From: an uncultured Eubacteriales bacterium
GTDB lineage: Bacteria; Bacillota; Clostridia; UBA1381; UBA9506
Assembly (NCBI GenBank): GCA_902478395.1
Contig: CABSKZ010000101.1
Coordinates: 1-8,942, forward strand
Direction of reading: 5' to 3'
DNA: 8,942 nt
The position numbers were made by a program, and so were the translations under genes. Position 1 is the stretch's first letter. Each line of letters opens with the position of its first letter. Below are positions 1-6,734 of this stretch, piece by piece. The notes under the pieces are model-generated. The model worked only from the letters and a program-made list of their open reading frames with translations, was not told where the DNA came from and did no database searches.

Positions 1-23
1 ATTCATATTGTGGAGGTGAGAAA

Positions 24-148
24 ATGTTTTGCCGTATTTGGGATTTACAAAAGATTATGGATTAACACAGACAAAATTATGTAAAGCGCTGAACTGTACC
101 CAATAGGTGTGCAGCGATTATGAATGTGGAAAAAGAGGTGAGATAATT
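24..148 (+). pseudogene. Decayed XRE/Cro-C1 helix-turn-helix regulator fragment
   Basis: A good ribosome binding site (GGAGGTGAG, 12-20) precedes ATG at 24, which opens a frame reading MFCRIWDLQ. The frame ends at TAA 63-65 after only 13 codons. Dropping one base near the A-run at 48-52 continues it as KDYGLTQTKLCKALNCTQ (50-103), then TAG (104-106), then VCSDYECGKR (107-136). Together these read as a standard HTH_3 domain: an R-x-R-D-L-R-type start, the LTQ helix 2 start, L-N-x-T-Q recognition helix and the S-x-Y-E-x-G-x-R ending. The in-frame TAG sits where this family usually has Gln or Arg, so CAG to TAG is a likely cause. The downstream part of the gene is missing, so this is a truncated remnant with one frameshift and one nonsense change. 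The frame is inferred by eye from the family pattern. A sequencing error could explain the frameshift, but not also the truncation. Confidence 0.6.
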
Positions 149-149
149 G

Positions 150-302
150 GTGAAAAAATGTGTAAACTGCATATATTTTGTAAAGCATTTCATATTTGAT
201 AAAAGATACGCGGAATCTGAAATCGGTCATTGCTGGTTCCCGAGAATTAAGCCGCGGAAGCGCTCGGACAAACCATGCCAATATTGGAAGGAAGCAAAAT
301 AA
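150..302 (+). CDS. Small four-cysteine conserved hypothetical protein (50 aa)
   Basis: An open frame from GTG (150-152) to TAA (300-302) encodes a basic 50-residue protein. An in-frame TTG at 147 is an alternative start. AGAGGTGA at 134-141 gives 8 bases of spacing to the GTG, which favours it. Four cysteines (C4, C7, C28, C43) are arranged as C-x2-C near the N-terminus, G-H-C-W in the middle and K-P-C-x2-W near the end, consistent with a small zinc-binding fold. The pattern resembles short uncharacterised cysteine proteins often seen in Clostridia and their phages, from memory only. No signal peptide or membrane segment is visible. The gene follows an XRE remnant directly, and its ribosome binding site lies inside that remnant. 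Function is unknown. It is short, so coding status rests on the cysteine pattern, the ribosome binding site and the clean frame. Confidence 0.55.
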   Translation: MKKCVNCIYFVKHFIFDKRYAESEIGHCWFPRIKPRKRSDKPCQYWKEAK

Positions 303-330
303 AATTCCCCCGAACCATTGGTTCGGGGGA
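296..330 (-). terminator. Rho-independent terminator of the dehydrogenase operon
   Basis: Bases 307-316 and 320-329 form a perfect 10-bp GC-rich stem (CCCCCGAACC with its complement) around an ATT loop, and the 306/330 A-T pair extends it to 11 bp. Read on the minus strand, the stem is followed by AATTTTATTTTG, a U-rich tract. It begins 24 bases after the stop codon of the E1 gene, where an operon terminator is expected. On the plus strand the stem is followed by ATACAAAACG, without a U tract, so it would be at best a weak terminator for the small plus-strand gene that ends at 302. Confidence 0.85.
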
Positions 331-353
331 TACAAAACGATTCGTTATTCTAA

Positions 354-2828
354 TTAAACACCCATTTTTTCCCGGCGGAGTTTTTCGGTTTCCGTAAAGT
401 TGTTTTTGCAGACGTGGCCTGGCAGGGGAACGATTTTTTCATGGATTGCGTCGATAATCCAGTCTGCCTGCGGGAAGAACTCGTTCTCCAGTTCGTGGCA
501 AGGTGTAATCCAGTTCCGCGCGCCTACGACAACCGGCGGCGCGTCCAGATAGTCAAACGCCAGCTCGCTGACGTTCTGCGCGATGTCCTGCAGCGCAGAG
601 CCTCTGGCACACGCGTCACTTGCCAGCAGGATTTTGCCTGTCTTTTTCACGGATTCGATGACCTTCTCATAATTAAACGGAACGATGGAGCGTGCGTCGA
701 TGACTTCTGCACTCATGCCGTATTTTTCTTCCAACTCTTTCGCGGCGTCCAGCGCGCGGTACAGCGTCGCACCGATGGTCAGGATGGTAATATCCTTTCC
801 TTCCTTTTTGATGTCCGGCTCACCGATGGGCACTTCATAGAAGCCCTCCGGAACGCCGCCCTCGTGGAACTGCTCGCCCACGTCGTAAATCCGCTGGCTC
901 TCAAACACAATAACCGGGTCGGTTCCGTTCAGAGCGGAGTTCATCAGTCCCTTCGCGTCGTACGGCGTGACAGGGAATACGACTTTCAGCCCCGGTACGT
1001 GCGCACACATCGCGGTCCAGTCCTGGGAGTGCTGTGCACCGTATTTGGAGCCGACGGACACACGGATTACAACCGGCATTTTCAAAATCCCAGCGCTCAT
1101 GGACTGCCACTTCGCCAATTGGTTGAATATTTCATCTCCGCAGCGTCCGATAAAGTCACAGTACATGATTTCCGCAACAACACGTCCGCCGCTCATCGCA
1201 TAACCAACCGCAGAACCCGCAATTGCGGCCTCGGAAATCGGTGCGTTGAAGAAACGGTGATAGGGAAGGACCTCTGTCAATCCCTGGTATACGGCATACG
1301 CGCCGCCCCAATCACGGTTGTCCTCACCGTAGGCGATCATGGTCGGGTCTTCATAGAACTTGTCTATAATCGCTTCAAACAGGCCGTCACGCAGCTGGTA
1401 AACCTTGTTTTTGGAAACCGGCTTGCCGTTTTTGTCGATGCCGAAGCGTTCCTTTTTCGCGATTTTCTGTACTCTTGGGCTTTCTTCTTTCGGCGCGAGT
1501 ACATCGACCGGGCGGTCTTCCATCTTCGCAACCTTTTCGTTGGAGAACATCAGGTCGGAAATGATGTTCGGATTCGCGGTGAGATCCATACGCGGGGAAA
1601 CGGAGTCGTCGATTGCTAGACGGACAATCTTCATCATCCGTTCGCGGACATCTTCCCGGATAGTAGCAAACGCGTCTGCATTTGCGATGCCGGCATCCAC
1701 CATCTGTTTCTCATAATTGATGAGAACGTCATGCTGCGCCCATGCATCCAGCTCTTCCTTCGTCCGGTATGTCATCGCATCAGACGGAGAATGGCCAGTC
1801 ATGCGGTAGGTCAGCGTATCCAGAAGCACAGGGCCGGAACCATTTTTAATGATTTCCATCTTCCGGCGCATCGCGTCGATAACCGCCAGCGGGTTATAGC
1901 CGTCTACGCGTTCCGCGTGCAGCTGCGTCGGGCTTACACCGGCGCCGACGCGCGCGAGAATGTTGTATGCCATCGTTTCGCCAACGGTCTGTCCACCCAT
2001 ACCATATAGGTTGTTGAAGAAATTGAAAATAATCGGAAGGCCCTTGTTGAACCCTTCCTCCCAAAGTTGAGTAATCTGGTCCATTGCGCCCATGTTCAAA
2101 GCTTCCCAGACAGGGCCGCAGCCCATGGAGGCGTCGCCGACGTTGGAAATAACGATACCATCCTTTTGATTGACGCGTTTGAACAGTGCGGAACCCATTG
2201 CAATCGTCGCACTGCCGCCGACTATCGCGTTGTTGGGGTAGATGCCGAACGGCGTGAAGAATGCGTGCATAGAACCGCCAAGTCCTTTGTTAAAGCCTGT
2301 TTCCCGCGCAAAAATTTCTGCCAGCGCGCCATAGAGCAGGAAGTCAATCGCCAAATCCTTGACGTTGCCTTTGTCCTTTTCCTTGCCCTCTACGACCTTG
2401 TAGGTTCTTCCGCCGAAGAAGCCTTCCATGTCTGCAAGCAGTTCCTTGTCGTCGAGCTTCTGGATGCAGGAAAGTCCTTTTGCGAGTATTTCACCATGGC
2501 TCCTGTGGGAACCAAAGATATAATCATTTTTATTCAGCAGATATGCCTGCCCAACAGCGGACGCCTCCTGGCCGAGAGAAAGGTGGGCGGGGCCAGGGTT
2601 GTTGTACTGAATTCCCTGGTATTCGCTTTTGGTTTTGATATCGAGCAGCATGGTCTCAAACTCACGGATGATGGCCATGTCGCGGTATATCCGCATAAAA
2701 TCCTCCGTGGAGAAGTTCGCCTTTTCCTCATCTACCGATTTTTTGTACTGATTCACGGGAATTGGTTCAAATTCAACAAAACCGCTTTTTCTGACCTCGT
2801 TCGGGTCCATATACTGAGATTTTGGCAT
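354..2828 (-). CDS. Fused E1 alpha-beta subunit of a 2-oxoacid/acetoin-type dehydrogenase complex (TPP-dependent)
   Basis: This 824-residue protein joins the two E1 subunits that are separate genes in most bacteria. Residues about 40-425 are the E1-alpha (thiamine-diphosphate) part: HGEILAKG at 111-118, GGSMHAF at 184-190, a TPP site starting GDA at 231-233 and ending in Asn-Asn at 272-273, and the GHSPSD/YRT loop at 345-356. A linker of about 50 residues leads to the E1-beta part (about 475-824), with the catalytic-Glu region NAPISE (528-533), the QHSQ loop (599-602), PGLKVVFPVTPYDAKGL (612-628) and a transketolase C-terminal domain from about 680. E1 decarboxylates a 2-oxoacid, or cleaves an alpha-hydroxyketone in acetoin-type enzymes, and passes the acyl group to lipoyl-E2. 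The TPP motif is unusual (GDA rather than GDG, wide spacing), and there is an extra segment at about 139-175. ATG at 2826-2828 is preceded by AAAGGAAG at good spacing. It is the last gene of the operon, 38 bases after the E3 gene. The substrate is not determined. Confidence 0.92.
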   Translation of the reverse strand: MPKSQYMDPNEVRKSGFVEFEPIPVNQYKKSVDEEKANFSTEDFMRIYRDMAIIREFETMLLDIKTKSEYQGIQYNNPGPAHLSLGQEASAVGQAYLLNKNDYIFGSHRSHGEILAKGLSCIQKLDDKELLADMEGFFGGRTYKVVEGKEKDKGNVKDLAIDFLLYGALAEIFARETGFNKGLGGSMHAFFTPFGIYPNNAIVGGSATIAMGSALFKRVNQKDGIVISNVGDASMGCGPVWEALNMGAMDQITQLWEEGFNKGLPIIFNFFNNLYGMGGQTVGETMAYNILARVGAGVSPTQLHAERVDGYNPLAVIDAMRRKMEIIKNGSGPVLLDTLTYRMTGHSPSDAMTYRTKEELDAWAQHDVLINYEKQMVDAGIANADAFATIREDVRERMMKIVRLAIDDSVSPRMDLTANPNIISDLMFSNEKVAKMEDRPVDVLAPKEESPRVQKIAKKERFGIDKNGKPVSKNKVYQLRDGLFEAIIDKFYEDPTMIAYGEDNRDWGGAYAVYQGLTEVLPYHRFFNAPISEAAIAGSAVGYAMSGGRVVAEIMYCDFIGRCGDEIFNQLAKWQSMSAGILKMPVVIRVSVGSKYGAQHSQDWTAMCAHVPGLKVVFPVTPYDAKGLMNSALNGTDPVIVFESQRIYDVGEQFHEGGVPEGFYEVPIGEPDIKKEGKDITILTIGATLYRALDAAKELEEKYGMSAEVIDARSIVPFNYEKVIESVKKTGKILLASDACARGSALQDIAQNVSELAFDYLDAPPVVVGARNWITPCHELENEFFPQADWIIDAIHEKIVPLPGHVCKNNFTETEKLRREKMGV

Positions 2829-2866
2829 AGTAAACTTCCTTTCATATTGTAAAATTTTCTTGTTTT

Positions 2867-4231
2867 TTACAGCTGGAAAATACCCTCCCGGACGATTTCA
2901 CCGACCGTTGGGTGCGGGAAGACCAGTTCCTTGATATCATCAACGCGCATTTCCGTTTCTATCATGATGCCTGCAGACAGGATGATTTCAGAGGCATAGT
3001 TTGCAATCATATGGCAGCCAATCATCCGGCGCGTCTTTTTGTCTACCAGCACCTTGCAGATGCCGTCTCCGCCTTCGTTTTCCGCGACATAGCGTCCAGA
3101 AAATTTCATAGTGATGTTAGCGCACTCATAGTCGATACCTTTCGCCTTTGCGGTTTCTTCCGTCTCGCCCACACTGCCGACCTCCGGATTTGTGTAGATG
3201 ATTGCCGGAATCGCGTCATAGCGCATAATGTCCTTCTTACCCAGAATATTGTTTACGGCAACCTCTGCTTCCCGGTAGGCTGTGTGTGCCAGCATGGAGC
3301 GTCCATTTACATCGCCGACTGCATACACGTTCGGGAGATTGGTTTTGCAGAACCGGTCTGTTACCACTGCGCCGCGCTCTGTCAGAACGCCGATGGATTC
3401 CAGACCAACACCCTGTGTAACGGCACGCCGCCCGATAGATAGCAGCACCTTATCCGCCATTACTTCGCAGGTTTTTCCGTCTTTTTCATATATCACGCGG
3501 TCCGGCTTAACCTCAGTGACTTTTGCGCTAAGCTGGAAGGTAATGCCCTTCTTCTCATAGTTCTTCAACAGGATTTTTGAAATCTCGCTGTCGGTTGGGC
3601 CAGCAATTTTGTCGAGCATTTCGACAATTGTCACCTTGGAACCGGCGGAATTGAAGTAGGAAGCCATTTCAAGGCCAATTACGCCGCCGCCGACAATGAC
3701 CAGTTCCTTCGGCACTTCCTCAAGGTCCAGGATTTCCCGGTTTGTCAGCACCGTTCCGCTTTGGAAGCATTCTTTTACACCGGGAATAGGCGGCATGACG
3801 GGCATAGAGCCTGTCGCGATAATCAACCGCGTACCCGTATAGGTTTCGCCGTCAACCTGAATTTGATAGCCCTCGCTGTTTTTCCCGGTTATCACGCCTT
3901 CACCCTCGACGACGGTAACCTTGTTTGCCTTGAGCATAGCCCTGATTCCGCCGACCAGCGTATTGACAACCTTGTTTTTCCGCGCAATTACTTTTTTATG
4001 GTCGTAATTCACACCCTCGCAGGTAATGCCATAGTGGTCGGAAAAACGGGCGTAGTCATAAATCTTTGCCGAATATAAAAGCGATTTGGAGGGGATGCAG
4101 CCCTCGTTCAGGCAGACGCCGCCCAGAAAACGTTTTTCAATCAGCAGTGTTTTCAGGCCGGCATGCCCCGCGCGTTCCGCTGCCAGATATCCGCCCGGAC
4201 CGCCGCCCAGCACCATTACATCATATGTCAT
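2867..4231 (-). CDS. lpdA: Dihydrolipoyl dehydrogenase (E3)
   Basis: This 454-residue flavoprotein is the usual length for the family. It reoxidises the dihydrolipoyl arm of E2 and makes NADH. Visible motifs in order are the FAD-binding GGGPGG at 9-14, the redox disulfide C40-L-N-E-G-C45 followed by IPSK, the second Rossmann motif GGGVIG at 181-186 for NAD, the FAD-contacting AVGDVNG at 304-310, and the C-terminal catalytic His-Glu pair in HPTVGE (H440, E445). No lipoyl domain is fused to its N-terminus. ATG at 4229-4231 has GAGG seven bases upstream. It lies 36 bases after the E2 gene and 38 before the E1 gene, so it most likely serves this complex. Mercuric reductase and glutathione reductase are ruled out by the LNEGCIPSK active site and the HPT ending. 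Confidence 0.95.
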   Translation of the reverse strand: MTYDVMVLGGGPGGYLAAERAGHAGLKTLLIEKRFLGGVCLNEGCIPSKSLLYSAKIYDYARFSDHYGITCEGVNYDHKKVIARKNKVVNTLVGGIRAMLKANKVTVVEGEGVITGKNSEGYQIQVDGETYTGTRLIIATGSMPVMPPIPGVKECFQSGTVLTNREILDLEEVPKELVIVGGGVIGLEMASYFNSAGSKVTIVEMLDKIAGPTDSEISKILLKNYEKKGITFQLSAKVTEVKPDRVIYEKDGKTCEVMADKVLLSIGRRAVTQGVGLESIGVLTERGAVVTDRFCKTNLPNVYAVGDVNGRSMLAHTAYREAEVAVNNILGKKDIMRYDAIPAIIYTNPEVGSVGETEETAKAKGIDYECANITMKFSGRYVAENEGGDGICKVLVDKKTRRMIGCHMIANYASEIILSAGIMIETEMRVDDIKELVFPHPTVGEIVREGIFQL

Positions 4232-4267
4232 AGAGCAACCTCTTTTCTGTATATTTAAACTCTGGGG

Positions 4268-5620
4268 TTATTTCGCCAACAGCACACTGAAGTTTTCCAG
4301 ATTGTTTTTCAAATCCTGTAAGAATTTCGCCGCCGGGGCGCCGTCCACCGCGCGGTGGTCAAACGTCAGGGACAGGCCCATCGCCGGGTAGAACACAATC
4401 TCGCCGCCGGCCTCGCGTGCGCGCTGCGTAATCGTATCGACGCCAAGAATGCCAGTCTGCGGCGCGTTGATAACAGGCGTAAAGGATTCGATTCCGAACG
4501 AGCCGAGGTTGGTCACGGTAAACGTTCCGCCGCTGAGCAGGTCAGGACTGATGGTTCCGCTTTGGCACGCACCCGCCAGTTCTTTTGTTTTGGCGCTGAT
4601 GTCGTTCAGAGAAAGCAGTTCCGAGCAGAAAATGGTCGGCACCATCAGGCCGCGCGGGGTGTCGACCGCAACGCCAAGGTTAACGTGCGGGAACAGGCGC
4701 ATTTTATCGTCAATCAAATGTGCGTTCAAATCGGGATGATTTGGCAGCGTACGGGAAACTGCGTACAGCACCAAATCGTTCAGGGTAATATTACCCAAAC
4801 CAAGCTTTTCTGCATTTGCTTTCAGTTTTTTGCGGTACGCCATAATTTCCGTCGCATCAAACGAGGTGTTCAACGTGAGCTGCGCTGTAGTGGACAGCGA
4901 GTTGTGCATAGATTTTGAAATAACCTTGCGGATATTCGTCAGCGGCACTTCGGTATAAGCATCGTGTTTGACATCCGCACAGGAGGCAACCGTACTGGCA
5001 GAAGCCGCCTGTACCGGATTTGCAAGGTCTGCGGTGGTAACGCGTCCGCCGATTCCAGTTCCCGTAAGCTGTCCGCCTGCTGCGAGAGCGCCGTCCTTTG
5101 CCGCCATGGTATATTTTGCGCCGGAGGCCTCAAGCGCCAGGATATCGCGTTCGATAATCCGGCCGTTTGGTCCGGTTCCATTCGCATAACGGTAGTCGAT
5201 TCCCAATTTTTCCGCCTCATGCCGCGCGCGGGGAGAAATGAACACATTGTCTTTGGGTGCGTCGCTGATTACTGCTGTGTTGGTTGCTTCCGCTGTTTTT
5301 TCTTCCAAATCAGCGGCTGCGTCAGGTGCCTCCGTGGAGTCTTCCCCCTCTGCCGCGGGGCGGAATGCGGCGGTATCCTCGCCGGGTTCGCCGATAACAC
5401 AAACATTCAGAAGGCATTCCACGTCGTCGCCCTCTTCGAAAAATACGTCAATCAGGGTTCCGGCGATTTTTGCTTCTTCGTCAAATGTTGCTTTGTCGGT
5501 TTCATACGTAAACAGAAGGTCGCCCTCCGCGACAGGGTCGCCCTTCTTCTTGTGCCATTTGGCAATGATACAGCTTTCGACAGACTGCCCTTGTCTCGGC
5601 ATGATTACCGGTGTTGCCAT
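4268..5620 (-). CDS. Lipoyl-bearing E2 acyltransferase of the 2-oxoacid dehydrogenase complex
   Basis: From the ATG at 5618-5620 the protein has 450 residues. Residues 1-75 are a lipoyl domain with the attachment lysine K43 in ETDKAT. An acidic, Ala-rich flexible linker follows (about 76-122). A peripheral subunit-binding domain (about 126-162; ISPRAR, then GTGPNGRIIERD) holds E1 or E3. A second half-copy of that domain, GTGIGGRVTTADL, appears at about 187-199. The catalytic domain spans about 222-450 and ends with the acyltransferase motif DHRAVDG (421-427; H422, D426). It moves the acyl group from lipoate to CoA. An upstream in-frame GTG at 5629 would add three residues, but it overlaps the Shine-Dalgarno (AAAGGAG, 5629-5635), so ATG 5620 is preferred. 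It lies 49 bases after the short-chain dehydrogenase gene. Acyl specificity (acetyl or other) cannot be told from the sequence. Confidence 0.92.
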   Translation of the reverse strand: MATPVIMPRQGQSVESCIIAKWHKKKGDPVAEGDLLFTYETDKATFDEEAKIAGTLIDVFFEEGDDVECLLNVCVIGEPGEDTAAFRPAAEGEDSTEAPDAAADLEEKTAEATNTAVISDAPKDNVFISPRARHEAEKLGIDYRYANGTGPNGRIIERDILALEASGAKYTMAAKDGALAAGGQLTGTGIGGRVTTADLANPVQAASASTVASCADVKHDAYTEVPLTNIRKVISKSMHNSLSTTAQLTLNTSFDATEIMAYRKKLKANAEKLGLGNITLNDLVLYAVSRTLPNHPDLNAHLIDDKMRLFPHVNLGVAVDTPRGLMVPTIFCSELLSLNDISAKTKELAGACQSGTISPDLLSGGTFTVTNLGSFGIESFTPVINAPQTGILGVDTITQRAREAGGEIVFYPAMGLSLTFDHRAVDGAPAAKFLQDLKNNLENFSVLLAK

Positions 5621-5628
5621 AACATCCA

Positions 5629-5635
5629 CTCCTTT
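5629..5635 (-). promoter_or_regulatory. Ribosome binding site fixing the E2 start
   Basis: AAAGGAG on the minus strand stands 8 bases before ATG 5618-5620. The in-frame GTG (5627-5629) shares a base with this site and so cannot be its start codon. Confidence 0.75.
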
Positions 5636-5669
5636 TATTTGTTCAGTCAGTATAACCGCATATTCCTGA

Positions 5670-6722
5670 TTAGTTTAGCATAATTTGTCCGCCAGTCACA
5701 GGCACCGCCTGCCCGGTTTCGTATTCCTGCTCGACGATGTAGAAAATGGCGCGCGCCACGTCCATTGTTTCACAGCCGCGCCGCATCGGAACCTTTGCTT
5801 CATAGAAGCGTTTAACATCCTCCACCGTCTTTGCTCCCGGCACCTTCCCAGCGCGCAAATACTGTACGAACAACCCGTTTTCCGGGTTGGCCCATAGCGG
5901 CCCGTCAAAGAAATTACCAGGGCATACAGAATTCACCTTGATATGGTATTCCACAAGCTCCAGCGCAAAGCTCTGCGTCAGGCCGATGCCGCCGAATTTT
6001 CCGCCCGCGTAGGCAAAGTTTTTATTTGAACCGGACAAGCCGGATTTTGAGTTGACCTGAATGATATCATAAAAGCTGTCCGGGGAAAAACGGTGTTGGA
6101 TTTTCATGACGCGGGAGGCATATTTGGTACATATGAAATAGGCCTCATAGTTGATTTTGGTCACGAATTCGAAGCTCTTCGCGTCCATCTCCTCAAGACT
6201 GCCAGCTTTTAGCACGCCGGCGTTGTTGACGAAGATGTCCAGCCCACCGTATGCCTTGACAGTTTCTTCAATCATATTTTCTACAGATTCCTCGCTGGAG
6301 ACATCCACCTTGCAGGCCAGGGCGCGGCCTTCACCGTGCTTTTTGCATAGGTCAGCCGCTACGGTTTTTGCGAGGTCAAAATTGAGGTCCGCAATGACCA
6401 CATAGGCGCCCTCGTCCAGCATGGCCTCCGCAATACCGAGGCCAAAGCCCTGCGCGGAGCCGGTAATAATGGAGATTTTGCCCTTCAGCCGTCCGCTGTT
6501 ATAGACAGGTTTTACGATAAACGCCCCCATACCTTCCACCGCGACAGATTTTACAGCCGTTTTGCCACGGAGCGCGGCTTCAATCTGGCTGAGAATTTCA
6601 TCCTGCGTTCCGGACAGGGCAGGAATCGTTACATCGCAGACCCCGGCCTTATCCCGGAAAGAAAGCTGCTGCGCCCCTAAAATGGAACGGATTGCAGGCG
6701 CAACCTGATAAATATTCGGCAT
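5670..6722 (-). CDS. Sorbitol-6-phosphate 2-dehydrogenase-like short-chain dehydrogenase (SorD/SrlD type) with N-terminal extension
   Basis: The 350-residue protein has a classical SDR domain from about residue 79: cofactor motif TGSAQGFG (87-94), NNAG (166-169), and the catalytic set N191, S225, Y238 and K242 (YAGGK). The stretch VNSKSG, the KFGGIGLTQSFALEL run (242-256), the KVPMRRGC run (310-317) and the VTGGQIML ending match sorbitol-6-phosphate 2-dehydrogenase, which interconverts D-glucitol-6-phosphate and fructose-6-phosphate. An Asp after the second beta strand (AD at 111-112) favours NAD over NADP. E. coli SrlD has about 259 residues and begins directly at the Rossmann fold; here about 78 extra residues precede it, ending in VAVEGMGAFIVKP. 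This may be a shrunken class II aldolase-like region of the kind fused to SDRs in bifunctional aldolases (inference). AAGGAGG overlaps the stop of the upstream dehydrogenase gene 12 bases away, so the two are tightly coupled. The actual substrate may be another polyol phosphate or a free polyol. Confidence 0.88.
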   Translation of the reverse strand: MPNIYQVAPAIRSILGAQQLSFRDKAGVCDVTIPALSGTQDEILSQIEAALRGKTAVKSVAVEGMGAFIVKPVYNSGRLKGKISIITGSAQGFGLGIAEAMLDEGAYVVIADLNFDLAKTVAADLCKKHGEGRALACKVDVSSEESVENMIEETVKAYGGLDIFVNNAGVLKAGSLEEMDAKSFEFVTKINYEAYFICTKYASRVMKIQHRFSPDSFYDIIQVNSKSGLSGSNKNFAYAGGKFGGIGLTQSFALELVEYHIKVNSVCPGNFFDGPLWANPENGLFVQYLRAGKVPGAKTVEDVKRFYEAKVPMRRGCETMDVARAIFYIVEQEYETGQAVPVTGGQIMLN

Positions 6723-6734
6723 TTTGGTTCCTCC

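Noticed and set aside
45..335. Minus-strand open frame of 96 codons over the terminator and small gene
   Set aside because: It starts inside the operon terminator and reads through the opposite strand of the small cysteine gene and the XRE remnant. It has no ribosome binding site, and its hydrophobic composition reflects AT-rich antisense sequence.
414..1619. Long plus-strand open frame (401 codons) opposite the E1 gene
   Set aside because: It lies wholly antisense to the conserved E1-beta and linker coding sequence, has Arg/His/Val-rich composition typical of antisense frames, and shows no recognisable domain.
2067..2852. Plus-strand open frame of 261 codons opposite the 5' part of the E1 gene
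   Set aside because: It is antisense to the conserved E1-alpha domain, with no plausible family motifs; an artefact of codon bias.
4964..5683. Plus-strand open frame of 239 codons opposite the E2 gene
   Set aside because: Antisense to the lipoyl and linker regions of E2; the cysteine- and phenylalanine-rich translation matches no family.
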